Source of the DNA: Edaphocola flava
GTDB lineage: Bacteria > Bacteroidota > Bacteroidia > Chitinophagales > Chitinophagaceae
Length of the DNA stretch: 64,000 nucleotides
Direction: 5' to 3'
Assembly (NCBI RefSeq): GCF_004118155.1
Contig: NZ_SAIQ01000002.1
Location: 62,001-126,000, forward strand
How positions within the stretch are numbered: position 1 is the first letter of the stretch; each line of letters begins with the position of its first letter. The notes beneath the pieces are model-generated. The model saw only the letters and a list, made by a program, of their open reading frames with translations. It had not been told where the DNA came from and did not search any database. This document shows positions 1 to 9,096 of the stretch, piece by piece. The position numbers and the translations under genes were made by a program.

Positions 1-490
1 TAAACGGGGCGGTCCACACACTGCGGCCGCTTACCGACATAGCCCCGAAGGTATCGCCATGATACGCATCTGTGAACGCCAGTATCTTCGTTTTCGGCAG
101 GCCTTTATTATATGACTGTTGCAGACACATCTTTAAGGCCACTTCTACCGCAGTAGAACCATTGTCAGAATAGAAAACCTTGCTTTGATTTTCGGGCAGT
201 AGCTCCAATAACCGCTCCGATAATACTATGGCGGGTTCATGGGTAAAACCCGCAAAGATCACCTGCTCCAGCGTATGCAATTGCTCCGAAACTTTCCGGG
301 CAATGTAGGGGTTTGCATGACCATGCAGGGTTACCCACCAGGAGGAAATCGCATCTATATAGCGATTTTCTTTATCATCATAGAGGTAAGCCCCCTCGCC
401 ACGAACAATAGGAACAGCCGCTGCCGCAGTCTGCATTTGCGTGTACGGGTGCCAGTTTACCTTCCGGTCCCGTTCACTTAATGTGCACAT
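1..490 (-). CDS. bioA: Adenosylmethionine-8-amino-7-oxononanoate aminotransferase BioA (C-terminus beyond window)
   Basis: This is the PLP enzyme that converts KAPA to DAPA in biotin synthesis with SAM as amino donor. About 163 N-terminal residues lie in the window. They show the family features WHPYTQM near the start, [15 protein letters not shown], the phosphate-binding [14 protein letters not shown] and [14 protein letters not shown]. The ATG lies inside the end of bioB, giving a 13-nt overlap in another frame, which suggests coupled translation. It is the fifth gene of the bio operon. The active-site lysine lies outside the window. Confidence 0.95.
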   Translation of the reverse strand, partial: MCTLSERDRKVNWHPYTQMQTAAAAVPIVRGEGAYLYDDKENRYIDAISSWWVTLHGHANPYIARKVSEQLHTLEQVIFAGFTHEPAIVLSERLLELLPENQSKVFYSDNGSTAVEVALKMCLQQSYNKGLPKTKILAFTDAYHGDTFGAMSVSGRSVWTAPF

Positions 491-1467
491 GTTGCCGCCT
501 CTTTTTGCAGTGGTTTCAGACCCAGGTTTTGCAGCATGAGCATGTCTTCTGAAATGCCCGGATTGGGTGTAACCAGGAGCGTCTCTCTTTCACCCGTAAA
601 GATAGAGTTGGCCCCGGCCATAAAGCACCATGCCTGCTCCGTTTCAGTCATTTCGATACGGCCGGCACTCAGTCTTACTGTTGCAGCTGGCATAATGATG
701 CGGGCAGTTGCGATCATGCGCACCATTTCCCAGGTATCCACTTTAGGATTATCTTCCAGTGGGGTGCCTTTTACACGGGCCAGTGCATTTACCGGAACAG
801 ATTCAGGATGTTTAGGCATAGTAGCCAGGGTGAGCAGCATCGCAATACGGTCCTGGTGCGTTTCTCCCAGACCTATGATACCACCGGAGCATACGGTAAT
901 GCCTGCCTTGCGTACATTGTTAATCGTATTGATGCGGTTGTCGAAAGTACGGGTAGAGATGATTTCGTTATAATACGCTTCTGAGGTGTCAAGATTATGA
1001 TTGTAAGCATGTAAGCCGGCTTCTTTCAATCTTTCTGCCTGGTCTTCTGTAAGCATACCCAGGGTACAGCATACTTCCATACCCATTTCATTTACCCCTT
1101 TTACCATATCAATAATGCGGTCAAAGTCCCGGTTGTTGCGCACTTCACGCCATGCAGCAGCCATACAGAAGCGGGTCGATCCGTTATCCTTCGCCTTTTG
1201 GGCATGCTCCAGTACTTTTTCCGTAGGCAGCAGTGCCTGTACTGTAATATCAGTATGATAACGGGCAGCTTGTCCGCAGTAAGAACAATCTTCTGGGCAG
1301 CCACCAGTTTTTACAGACAGCAGTGTACATACCTGTACGGCAGCTGCATCATGCCATTGACGGTGAACAGTTGCTGCCTGGTAGATCAGTTCCATCAGCG
1401 GTTGGTGATAGATAGCGTGGACTTCTTCTTTGGTCCAGTCGTTACGAATTGAGGTACTTTGTATCAT
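478..1467 (-). CDS. bioB: Biotin synthase BioB
   Basis: This radical-SAM enzyme inserts sulfur into dethiobiotin, the last step of biotin synthesis. The CxxxCxxC motif for the 4Fe-4S/SAM cluster is C57, C61, C64 ([12 protein letters not shown]). Conserved stretches follow: [40 protein letters not shown] and RLSAGR (the Arg ligand of the auxiliary cluster). The length of 329 aa is normal for the family. It lies 6 nt downstream of bioD and overlaps bioA by 13 nt, so all are probably read from one mRNA. Confidence 0.97.
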   Translation of the reverse strand: MIQSTSIRNDWTKEEVHAIYHQPLMELIYQAATVHRQWHDAAAVQVCTLLSVKTGGCPEDCSYCGQAARYHTDITVQALLPTEKVLEHAQKAKDNGSTRFCMAAAWREVRNNRDFDRIIDMVKGVNEMGMEVCCTLGMLTEDQAERLKEAGLHAYNHNLDTSEAYYNEIISTRTFDNRINTINNVRKAGITVCSGGIIGLGETHQDRIAMLLTLATMPKHPESVPVNALARVKGTPLEDNPKVDTWEMVRMIATARIIMPAATVRLSAGRIEMTETEQAWCFMAGANSIFTGERETLLVTPNPGISEDMLMLQNLGLKPLQKEAATCAH

Positions 1468-1473
1468 GTTAGT

Positions 1474-2097
1474 TTAAAAGAATTTGATTTGTTGTGCAGC
1501 AGCAGCAATCGTTTCAGGATTGATGTCTGCCAGTTCTGGTATGTGAATCGCACGGGCACTCCGCGGCAGGTGCTTGTACAGGACCCTGAACGTATCGGGA
1601 TCAAAATTGCCGTTGAATACCATATAGTCCAGCGGAATATTGCGCTGCTTCAGCGTTTCAATAGATAGTAAAGTATGGTTGATGCAACCCAGGTAATCCC
1701 TTGCCACCAGTGCCACCGGTGCATTGCATAATTGTATGAGGTCGATCATAAAATGATCATCGGACAATGGAACCCAGAGTCCACCAGCACCCTCGATCAG
1801 CAGTTGTTTCCGGCAATCCGGTACGGTAAAGTCCGAAAGCTTTATACTTATATTTTCCGCTGCAGCTGCATTATGTGGTGATGCTGCTTTTTGCAGGCGG
1901 TACCTTTCTGGATGTGTATGTATTTTGCCCGAACAAAGGGCGGATACCGTTATGCTGTCGGAGCAGTGCAGATCGCCTGCCTGTACCGGCTTCCAGTATT
2001 CCGCTTCAAAATGCAGGGCCAGTATCGCGGAGCAAATAGTCTTTCCTACGCCGGTACCGATACCACTGACGAATAAGGTCTCTCGTGTCATGTACAT
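1474..2097 (-). CDS. bioD: ATP-dependent dethiobiotin synthetase BioD
   Basis: It closes the ureido ring of DAPA with CO2 and ATP to give dethiobiotin. The P-loop is GIGTGVGKT at residues 12-20. WKPVQAG and the IEGAGGLWVPL segment are typical of the family. Its 207 aa is slightly short but within the family range. The start used is the first ATG, 3 nt after the bioF stop; the third codon is also ATG and could be the true start. It lies between bioF and bioB in the operon. Confidence 0.95.
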   Translation of the reverse strand: MYMTRETLFVSGIGTGVGKTICSAILALHFEAEYWKPVQAGDLHCSDSITVSALCSGKIHTHPERYRLQKAASPHNAAAAENISIKLSDFTVPDCRKQLLIEGAGGLWVPLSDDHFMIDLIQLCNAPVALVARDYLGCINHTLLSIETLKQRNIPLDYMVFNGNFDPDTFRVLYKHLPRSARAIHIPELADINPETIAAAAQQIKFF

Positions 2098-2100
2098 ATT

Positions 2101-3207
2101 TTATAAGAAAGCTGACACCGTTGTAGCCAGCAGCTCAATTTCATGGGGTAGGTTATAGCTGTGCAGGCATATCCTTAATCGCTCAGTACCTACCTGCACC
2201 GTAGGGCTGCATACGGCATAGCAGTTTATTCCCTCTTTCTGTAATGTTTGTTTCATTTTTTTGACTTCCTGCACGCCGGGGCAGTTAATAGTTTGTATTG
2301 GTCCCACCTGGTTTTGAGCACTTAGCTGATACCCTTTCCAATGCAGTATATTATCTTGTAATTGTTGTTGTGCTATGGCATCCGAAGACAAGAATGCATA
2401 AGCAGCCTTTATCGCGAGCCACTGGCTGTCAGGCGCAGCAGTGGTATAGATCAGCGGACTGGCTTTGTTGATCAGGTATTGTTTCACCGGTTCGGGACAC
2501 AATACCGCAGCACCATGACAGCCCATAGCCTTTCCATAAGTAATAGTAGTAGCCAGTACCCGCTCCTGTAAGGCAAGCTGGTGTACGAGTCCCAGGCCGA
2601 ATATGCCCATCGCATGTGCCTCATCTACAAGCAGAGCAGCTCCATACCGGGTACATAACTCCGCTATGTCCTGCAAGGGAGCCAGATCGCCATCCATAGA
2701 ATACAGGCTTTCGATACCTACAAAGCAATTACCGGAGGTCTTCTTAAGTTTGGATTCCAGGTCGTTGCAGTCATTATGCCGGAACTTCCATCGGGTGGCA
2801 GGTGAGAGGCGGCAGCCATCATGCACCGAACGGTGTATATACTCGTCCATGATAAGGGTGTCGCCCCGCTGCGGCAAGGCCGACCATAAGGCCAGGTTAG
2901 CCATATAGCCCGATGGAAATAATAATGCCGCAGCACTTTTGTGCTGCGCCGCAATGAAGGTCTCTGTATGCTCAGCCAGTAAAGAGTTGCCGCTGATCAG
3001 CCTGGAGCCTGTACTGCCGTAAAGTATTGCCGGGTTTGTTTGTATACATTGCACCAGCTGTTCGTGCAACTTGCTGTTCCGGGCAAAACCCAGGTAATCA
3101 TTAGAGCAAAAATCTATACCCGTTGCCGGTTGCTGCAGGCTTCTTAATGTCTGCAGACTGGCCGCGGTATCAAGATATTGGTCTATATGCCGGAGAATAT
3201 TATGCAT
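2101..3207 (-). CDS. bioF: 8-amino-7-oxononanoate synthase BioF
   Basis: This PLP-dependent alpha-oxoamine synthase condenses pimeloyl thioester with L-alanine to give KAPA, the first committed step of ring assembly. Visible features are FCSNDYLGFA near the N-terminus, YGSTGSRLISGN, DEAH at 195-198 and the Schiff-base lysine K226 in TYGKAMG. The length of 368 aa is typical. Its start codon lies 8 nt inside the end of the upstream ferritin-like gene, so translation of the two is probably coupled. Confidence 0.96.
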   Translation of the reverse strand: MHNILRHIDQYLDTAASLQTLRSLQQPATGIDFCSNDYLGFARNSKLHEQLVQCIQTNPAILYGSTGSRLISGNSLLAEHTETFIAAQHKSAAALLFPSGYMANLALWSALPQRGDTLIMDEYIHRSVHDGCRLSPATRWKFRHNDCNDLESKLKKTSGNCFVGIESLYSMDGDLAPLQDIAELCTRYGAALLVDEAHAMGIFGLGLVHQLALQERVLATTITYGKAMGCHGAAVLCPEPVKQYLINKASPLIYTTAAPDSQWLAIKAAYAFLSSDAIAQQQLQDNILHWKGYQLSAQNQVGPIQTINCPGVQEVKKMKQTLQKEGINCYAVCSPTVQVGTERLRICLHSYNLPHEIELLATTVSAFL

Positions 3208-3820
3208 ATGCCGGTTTTACCTCCTGTTGCAGGCACTCTGTCCATTGATTGAACAGCGTCTGTTCTATAGCGGCAACCGCGGCTGCATGTTCCTCCCATA
3301 CAGGAGAGAATCGCTGCAATTGCTGGATCATTTCTTCAAGATGCCCCGCTTCTTCCAGGATAATGGACTTTACCATTACCTTATGTCCTTGTTCAGTCAG
3401 TACCTGCTGGTAGACCGGATATAATTCATCTGCACGAACTTCTATGGCATAAGTCACAAACAGGTAAGCCGCATATTTAAGCGCTTTTCGGTCCAGTTGG
3501 AAATGTTGCAAGAGATATTTACAGGCCAGAATGTCTAGGCGATGCAGGTATTGGCGGGTAGCCACCGGAGCCAGTAAATGATCGGCATGATAGTCCGGGC
3601 AAAGTGCCGGATCTATCTTGTTAATCTGCTTTTTGAGATAATAAGCATGACGATGCTCTTCTGCAGCGTGTTTCAGCTGAATGATGTCTACCTCCGTTTC
3701 ATGCTCACAGGCCGATATTTTACGCGCACCGGCATTCTCCATGAAGGAAAGCGTGTTCAGCCAACGTGCGTGTAACTCCGGATTTGACGTGATCTGTTGC
3801 AGCAGTTCATAAAAGCTCAT
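3200..3820 (-). CDS. Ferritin-like (diiron-type) protein, first gene of the biotin operon
   Basis: A 206-aa, mostly helical protein of no family I can name. It has the four-helix diiron carboxylate pattern: E28 (FMENAGARKI), EEHRH at 54-58, a Glu in AIEVRADE (E127 or E132) and EEAGH at 156-160. That is two ExxH motifs plus two further Glu, as in ferritin-like oxidases and oxygenases. I chose the ATG at 3820; a longer reading frame upstream runs through the promoter and into the divergent gene. It overlaps bioF by 8 nt and leads the operon, which suggests a role in biotin formation. That role could be oxidative supply of the pimeloyl precursor, or iron supply for BioB. Function is inference; no signal peptide is visible. 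Confidence 0.8.
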   Translation of the reverse strand: MSFYELLQQITSNPELHARWLNTLSFMENAGARKISACEHETEVDIIQLKHAAEEHRHAYYLKKQINKIDPALCPDYHADHLLAPVATRQYLHRLDILACKYLLQHFQLDRKALKYAAYLFVTYAIEVRADELYPVYQQVLTEQGHKVMVKSIILEEAGHLEEMIQQLQRFSPVWEEHAAAVAAIEQTLFNQWTECLQQEVKPAYA

Positions 3821-3827
3821 AAGCGTA

Positions 3828-3840
3828 TTTTGCGCCAAAA
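3828..3840. promoter_or_regulatory. Palindrome over the bio promoter (candidate operator)
   Basis: TTTTG-CGC-CAAAA is an inverted repeat with 5-bp arms and a 3-bp centre. It overlaps the predicted -7 element and transcription start of the bio operon in the 63-bp gap to the MocR gene. It is a plausible binding site for that regulator, but this is inferred from position only. Confidence 0.35.
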
Positions 3841-3843
3841 GTA
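3836..3843 (-). promoter_or_regulatory. -7 promoter element of the bio operon
   Basis: TACTTTTG on the minus strand matches the Bacteroidota -7 consensus TAnnTTTG, 15 nt before the ferritin-like ATG. A clear -33 TTTG is not seen, so the promoter may need an activator. Confidence 0.5.
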
Positions 3844-3883
3844 GTATATTGCCGGTCTGTCTCGATGTGCCAGTTTTTATATT

Positions 3884-5380
3884 ATGAGTAGTCCGGTTGA
3901 AATACCATATAAGAGTTTTATACAAATCGTTCGTGACCTGGAGACCCCGATCTATATGCAGGTGACCCATCAGTTGATACAGGCGATACAGCGGGGCTAC
4001 CTGCCTGCCAACACCCGACTGCCGGGCACCAGGGCCCTGAGCGCTTTGCTGGATCTGCACCGGAATACCGTTGTGGCGGCTTATGAAGAACTGCTGACCC
4101 AGGGTTGGGTAGAGGCAAGACCCAATAAAGGAACCTTTGTTATAGGTATACCAGCCGGTAAGGGGCAGAAATTGTCCGGACTATCTGGTAGTGTCATTCC
4201 CTGGTCCGGATATCCACAGGAAACCGGCTTCACATTTCAGAAGACCAACCTGCTGGATAATCCTTTTGAGCATTCAGCATGCACCCATGTCTTTAATGAT
4301 GGTATACCCGATATCCGTTTATCGCATATCGATCAGCACTCCCGCTGGTACAGCGCACAGTTAAAACGGAGAAGCACTAAGAAAATGCTGGGGCACTATA
4401 ACCAGGACGGTAGTGAATTTTTTAAAAAGCATCTGGCCAATTACCTGAACCTGTCCAGGGGGCTGCATATCTCCCGTGAGAACCTGCTGATCACCCGCAG
4501 CACAGAAATGAGTATCTATATAGCTTCGGAAATATTGCTGAACAAAGGAGATATTGTACTGGTAGGGGAGTTGAGCTATTTTGCCAGCAATATGATTTTC
4601 CAAAAATCCGGTGCGGCGATCAAAACCGTATCCATAGATGAGGAAGGAATTGATGTGGCAGCAGTAAAAGCCATGTGTGAGCAATACCCTGTGCGTATGT
4701 TATACCTTACACCGCATCATCATTATCCCACGACGGTTACGCTTAGTGCTCAAAGGCGGCTTGCCTTGCTGGAGCTGGCTAAAACCTATGGCTTTATTAT
4801 CCTGGAGGATGATTATGATTACGACTTCCACTATGATAAAAATCCGGTATTGCCGCTGGCCAGTGCTGATACACATGGCATGGTAATCTACGTAGGTTCG
4901 TTTGGTAAATCACTGGCACCGGGCTTTCGTACCGGTTTTATTGTAGCGCCGCAGAACCTGATGGTGGAGATGCGCAAACTGCTGGGCATTATAGACCGGC
5001 AGGGAGATATCGTGATGGAGCAGGCCCTGGGCGAAATGATTGCCGAAGGGGAGATACACCGCTATCTGAAGAAATCACTGAAGATATATGAGCAACGCCG
5101 TGATGATTGTGCTGCGCTGTTACAGCAGTATCTTGGAGGCCATATACGCTTTCAGAAGCCTTCCGGAGGCCTGGCGATCTGGGCTGAATGGGCCGCACCT
5201 GTCAACCTGAGCCATGTCAGTAAAATCTGTGCCCGCAGCGATTTATTTATTCCCAAAACGATATTGTACCAAAACCGTAATATTACCGCTATGAGGCTGG
5301 GTTTTGGAGACCTGAACGCGACCGAAATGGAAAAGGCAATCGCTATTCTGGCGAAGGCAGTAAGTGACCTGGCTCGATAG
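3884..5380 (+). CDS. MocR-family regulator (GntR winged helix fused to class I aminotransferase fold)
   Basis: Residues about 15-90 form a GntR-type winged helix (TPIYMQVTHQLIQAI, LPGTRALSALLDLHRNTV, GTFVIG). Residues about 130-490 form a fold-type I aminotransferase domain with LEDDYDYDFHY and the PLP lysine K342 in SFGKSLAPGFRTG. Family members such as PdxR and GabR sense PLP or amino compounds and often control divergent genes. This gene diverges from the biotin operon across 63 bp, so control of that operon, which encodes two PLP enzymes, is a reasonable inference. Length of 498 aa is typical. Confidence 0.92.
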   Translation: MSSPVEIPYKSFIQIVRDLETPIYMQVTHQLIQAIQRGYLPANTRLPGTRALSALLDLHRNTVVAAYEELLTQGWVEARPNKGTFVIGIPAGKGQKLSGLSGSVIPWSGYPQETGFTFQKTNLLDNPFEHSACTHVFNDGIPDIRLSHIDQHSRWYSAQLKRRSTKKMLGHYNQDGSEFFKKHLANYLNLSRGLHISRENLLITRSTEMSIYIASEILLNKGDIVLVGELSYFASNMIFQKSGAAIKTVSIDEEGIDVAAVKAMCEQYPVRMLYLTPHHHYPTTVTLSAQRRLALLELAKTYGFIILEDDYDYDFHYDKNPVLPLASADTHGMVIYVGSFGKSLAPGFRTGFIVAPQNLMVEMRKLLGIIDRQGDIVMEQALGEMIAEGEIHRYLKKSLKIYEQRRDDCAALLQQYLGGHIRFQKPSGGLAIWAEWAAPVNLSHVSKICARSDLFIPKTILYQNRNITAMRLGFGDLNATEMEKAIAILAKAVSDLAR

Positions 5381-5435
5381 CTTATGGTTTTTTATCAATC
5401 CTGACATTTTAAAATCATTACCGTAATTGAATTAT

Positions 5436-6065
5436 ATGATCATTTTACCCCCACATTTTACCCGATTTCCTGATGTATCCCATGCCGACCCGGATGGTCT
5501 GCTCGCGATTGGCGGCAACCTGGAATGTGAAACCCTGAAAAAAGCCTATCAGCATGGGATATTTCCCTGGTATAGCGAAGGGGAGCCGATCTGCTGGTAT
5601 GCTCCGCCCGAGCGTTGTGTGATTGTGCCGGAGCAGGTGAGGGTGAGTAAAAGTATGCAGAAATTGATCCGGAGTGGGCGTTTTCAGGTCACCTTTGACC
5701 AGGCCTTTGAGCAGGTGGTCAGCCAATGTGCGCAAATAGAGCGACCGGGACAGGATGGTACCTGGATCATACCGGAAATGCAGGCTGCATACCTCCGGCT
5801 GCACCAGGCTGGGCATGCGCATTCGGTAGAAGTATGGGAGCATGGATCGCTGGTAGGGGGCATGTATGGCGTGGTGGTTAAGAATGTTTTTTGTGGTGAA
5901 AGTATGTTTAGCAGTGTTAGCAATGCTTCCAAGATGGCATTGATCTGGCTCTGCCGGCAGGGGAAGTTTAGTTTGCTGGACTGCCAGATACCTAACGATC
6001 ACCTGATGAGCCTTGGGGCCATTATGATACCACGGGACGAGTATAGACGATACCTGAAAAACTAA
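5436..6065 (+). CDS. aat: Leucyl/phenylalanyl-tRNA-protein transferase
   Basis: This enzyme adds Leu or Phe from aminoacyl-tRNA to N-terminal Arg or Lys of proteins, marking them for ClpS/ClpAP degradation in the N-end rule pathway. Signature segments are FPDVSHADPDGLLAIGG, YQHGIFPWYSEGEPICWYAP, VEVWEHGSLVGGMYGV and FCGESMFSS. I use the ATG at 5436 (209 aa). An in-frame TTG at 5427 would add three residues. Confidence 0.95.
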   Translation: MIILPPHFTRFPDVSHADPDGLLAIGGNLECETLKKAYQHGIFPWYSEGEPICWYAPPERCVIVPEQVRVSKSMQKLIRSGRFQVTFDQAFEQVVSQCAQIERPGQDGTWIIPEMQAAYLRLHQAGHAHSVEVWEHGSLVGGMYGVVVKNVFCGESMFSSVSNASKMALIWLCRQGKFSLLDCQIPNDHLMSLGAIMIPRDEYRRYLKN

Positions 6066-6091
6066 AGGCTGCTCCTGTGGGAGCAGCCTTT
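6064..6091 (+). terminator. Terminator after aat
   Basis: Perfect 12-bp stem (AAAGGCTGCTCC with its complement) and a TGTG loop, beginning at the aat stop codon. Its A/T ends and the convergent rlmD gene suggest it works in both directions. Confidence 0.8.
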
Positions 6092-6110
6092 AGCAAATGA
6101 GGTACTATGT

Positions 6111-7523
6111 CTATTTTAATTCCAGCAGCACCACATTCTCTATATGGTGTGTATGCGGGAACATATCTACCGGCTGTATTTTGAGTACTGCATAAGCCTC
6201 ATCCAGCAATTGCAGGTCACGGGCCTGTGTGGCAGGGTTACAACTTACATATACCACTCTTGGCGCGCGCATTTTCAGCAATTGCTGCACCAGCTTCTCA
6301 TGCATACCGGCACGTGGAGGATCGGTAATGATCACATCCGGACGGCCATGTTCTGCAAAAAAGGCATCTGTAGCAATATCCGCCACATCACCGGCGAAGA
6401 AAGCGCAATGCTCCAGGTTGTTCCAGGCGGCATTGATCTTGGCATCTTCAATAGCATCCGCTACCACCTCAATACCCACTACTTTTTTCGCACCTTTAGA
6501 ACAGAAGATACCGATACTTCCCGTACCGCAGTACAGGTCATACAACACCTCTTCTCCGGTCAGGCCGGCGAAATCGCGGGTGATCTGGTACAGTTTTTCT
6601 GCCTGTTTAGTATTGGTCTGGAAGAATGATTTCGGCGATATTTTGAAACGGAAGTCCTCCAGGTATTCCTCGATATAGGCCTTGCCATGATAATTGATCA
6701 CTTCCAGGTCATAGATCGTATCGTTCTTTTTACCGTTAATAGTATAGTTCAGTGAGCTGATTTCCGGGAATTGATCCTTCAGCGCATCCAGCAGTATAAA
6801 CAGCTCCGGGCGTTTATGGTGTACGATCAGGTTTACCATTACCTCTCCGGTAGTGGCTACCCTTACGATCATATTACGCAGCCAGCCTTCCTGTTTTTTG
6901 AAATCATAATAAGGAAGATCGTGCTCCTTCGCCAGCTGGCGCATCAGGTTTTTGATTTTATTAGAGGGCTCTGGTTGCAGATAGCAGGTTTCGATATCCA
7001 CCACTTTATCAAACATACCCGGTGCGTGGAAACCAAGAGCTGGTTCCCGTTCGATCACCTCACCCTGGGCAGCATCAATCTGCTCCTGGGTCAGGTAATG
7101 CTGGGTAGAGAAAGTAAACTCCAGTTTATTGCGGTAAAATTCGGTGTGCTCACTACCACAGATGGTCATAATCTCCGGTAATTCTACATTGCCGATACGG
7201 CGCAGTTGATCGGCGACCTGTTGTTGTTTATATTCTGCCTGTTTATGATAAGGAAGCATTTGCCATTTACAGCCACCACATACTCCGAAATGCTTGCAAA
7301 AAGGCTCAACACGCTCCGTTGCAGGGCTTTCGATTTGCATCACTTTAGCCTCTGCATAACTTTTTTTATTTTTTAACACGATCAGCTTTACGGTGTCTCC
7401 CGGCACACCACCCTGTACCAGCAAGGTTTTCCCGTCTTCCAGGTGTGCTATGGATTTACCCTCGGCAGCATATCGTTCCAACCTTATGCCGCTGAGGATT
7501 GTCTTTTTATTTTTACGTCCCAA
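6111..7523 (-). CDS. rlmD: 23S rRNA (uracil-5-)-methyltransferase RlmD/RumA type
   Basis: SAM-dependent enzyme making 5-methyluridine in 23S rRNA. A TRAM domain covers residues about 8-65. Cys ligands of a 4Fe-4S cluster are C76, C82, C85 plus the Cys in IETCYLQ. The methyltransferase core shows DLYCGTGSIGIF, DPPRAGMHEK and the catalytic-Cys motif YVSCNPATQARDL, ending with HHIENVVLLE. Length of 470 aa is normal. Bacteroidota paralogs differ in target uridine, so the exact site modified is uncertain. Confidence 0.92.
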   Translation of the reverse strand: MGRKNKKTILSGIRLERYAAEGKSIAHLEDGKTLLVQGGVPGDTVKLIVLKNKKSYAEAKVMQIESPATERVEPFCKHFGVCGGCKWQMLPYHKQAEYKQQQVADQLRRIGNVELPEIMTICGSEHTEFYRNKLEFTFSTQHYLTQEQIDAAQGEVIEREPALGFHAPGMFDKVVDIETCYLQPEPSNKIKNLMRQLAKEHDLPYYDFKKQEGWLRNMIVRVATTGEVMVNLIVHHKRPELFILLDALKDQFPEISSLNYTINGKKNDTIYDLEVINYHGKAYIEEYLEDFRFKISPKSFFQTNTKQAEKLYQITRDFAGLTGEEVLYDLYCGTGSIGIFCSKGAKKVVGIEVVADAIEDAKINAAWNNLEHCAFFAGDVADIATDAFFAEHGRPDVIITDPPRAGMHEKLVQQLLKMRAPRVVYVSCNPATQARDLQLLDEAYAVLKIQPVDMFPHTHHIENVVLLELK

Positions 7524-7551
7524 TGTATATATTTGTAAGGTTAAACCTTTG

Positions 7552-7559
7552 CAAATTTA
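7552..7559 (-). promoter_or_regulatory. -7 promoter element of rlmD
   Basis: TAAATTTG on the minus strand fits TAnnTTTG, 28 nt before the rlmD ATG. No convincing -33 element is seen. Confidence 0.45.
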
Positions 7560-7647
7560 GGCTGATTTTTTCGATGGGAAAATTTAGTTTTTTAGATTTG
7601 AAGGATGTATGCTTAATACAGAAGACTCATAACAGTAATTTTCAACA

Positions 7648-9090
7648 ATGAAGAAAATCTTATCCGTACTTACTGCCCTGGTGGCCATGACTGGCGCCGT
7701 TCAGGCACAAAAAAACGGTTATACCGTAAAAGTCAATTTTTCAGAACCGATCACTGACAAGTACGTTTACCTGGCACACTATTTCGGGAAAGGACTTCCT
7801 ACCATTTATAAAACAGACTCCGCCCAGGTGCAGAATGGCACCAGTGCTACGTTTCAGCATAAAGATAGCATATTAGGCGGTATCTATGTGGTGATGTATA
7901 AAGAACGTGGGGCTTTCTTTCAGTTATTGCTGGACAATGGTTATGATGTAGAAGCTACCGTTGGAGCAGACCACAGAGCGCACTTTGCTAAAAACGAGAT
8001 CAATAAAGATTTTGAAGCCCATGAAACCTTTATGGTAGGACAGGCGGCTAAGCGTAAAGCACTGCAGGATGAGGCCTCCAAAGCCAAAACAAAGGCCGAT
8101 ACCACTAAATTGCAGGAAAAGTATGAAAAGCTGAGCCAGGAAGATAAGGCCTACCGCAGAAAATACTTTGGCAGCCATCCGAAAAGCTTGCTGACACAGA
8201 TCTTCAGAGCTATGGATGCTCCGGATATAGATAAGAAAAAGCACTACATGGCCGACGGTAAGACCGTAGATTCTATGTATGCACTGAATAATTACAAAGC
8301 CCACTTCTGGGATAATTTCGACTTTACTGATAACAGATTGGCCAAAACGCCTATTCTTGACGGCAGATTGAACGAATACTTCTCCCAGCTGGTATACCCG
8401 GTACCGGATACCATTAATATGGAGATGGACAAACTGCTGAAGAAGGCGGAACCCGCCCAGGAAGTATATAAATATATCCTGCACTGGCTGGGTAATTATA
8501 CAGCCGAGAGCAAAATGATGGGTGTGGATGCCTCCTTTGTACACCTGGTAGAAAACTATTTTGGTAAAGGAAAGGCTTACTGGCTCGACACTGCCGGTGT
8601 AAACCGCTACCTGGACCGTGCGGCTAAAATTGCACCGAATGTATTGGGTAATCCGGCGCCGGATGTAACGCTGCAGGATTTGACAACCTTACAGGATGAG
8701 AGTATCCGTAGCGGAAGTTCACCGTATACCTTATTAATCTTCTGGTCTCCGCAATGCGGCCACTGTATGGAAGAGATGCCTAAGATCATTGACCTGTACA
8801 ATACAGACCTGAAAAAATATGGTGTTCGCGTGGTATCTGTACCAACCGACGGCGATCGTTCTGAATTACTGAAGTTCAATGCAGATCATAAGATTACAGA
8901 ATGGAAGACGCTGGTAGATGCAAAAAATAAGCTGGAATACAAACCACTTTATGATGTATACAGCACTCCGAAAATCTACCTGCTGGATAAGGATAAAAAA
9001 CTGGTGGGCAAGAGCCTTTCGAGCGGTACTATCCTGAAAGTAGTAGAGTTTGAAGAGGAAAAGAAAGCCAGAGCAGCAAAAAAATCATAA
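7648..9090 (+). CDS. Secreted TlpA-like thioredoxin-fold protein with DUF4369/DUF5106-type N-terminus
   Basis: The signal peptide (MKKILSVLTALVAMTGAVQAQ) indicates periplasmic location. The N-terminal region resembles DUF4369-type domains: a beta-rich segment ending near residue 115, then a charged helical stretch. A C-terminal TlpA/AhpC-like thioredoxin domain (about 330-475) carries CGHC at residues 370-373 in FWSPQCGHCMEEMP, followed by the cis-Pro segment YSTPKIYLLD. Thiol-disulfide exchange is likely; the substrate is unknown. It begins a run of same-strand envelope genes. Confidence 0.88.
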   Translation: MKKILSVLTALVAMTGAVQAQKNGYTVKVNFSEPITDKYVYLAHYFGKGLPTIYKTDSAQVQNGTSATFQHKDSILGGIYVVMYKERGAFFQLLLDNGYDVEATVGADHRAHFAKNEINKDFEAHETFMVGQAAKRKALQDEASKAKTKADTTKLQEKYEKLSQEDKAYRRKYFGSHPKSLLTQIFRAMDAPDIDKKKHYMADGKTVDSMYALNNYKAHFWDNFDFTDNRLAKTPILDGRLNEYFSQLVYPVPDTINMEMDKLLKKAEPAQEVYKYILHWLGNYTAESKMMGVDASFVHLVENYFGKGKAYWLDTAGVNRYLDRAAKIAPNVLGNPAPDVTLQDLTTLQDESIRSGSSPYTLLIFWSPQCGHCMEEMPKIIDLYNTDLKKYGVRVVSVPTDGDRSELLKFNADHKITEWKTLVDAKNKLEYKPLYDVYSTPKIYLLDKDKKLVGKSLSSGTILKVVEFEEEKKARAAKKS

Positions 9091-9096
9091 ACAATA

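Noticed and set aside
3821-4060. N-terminal extension of the ferritin-like gene
   Set aside because: It would run through the -7 element and antisense to the MocR gene; the ATG at 3820 begins the helical domain.
7924-8544. 206-codon frame antisense to the TlpA-like gene
   Set aside because: No motif and no promoter; shadow of the coding strand.
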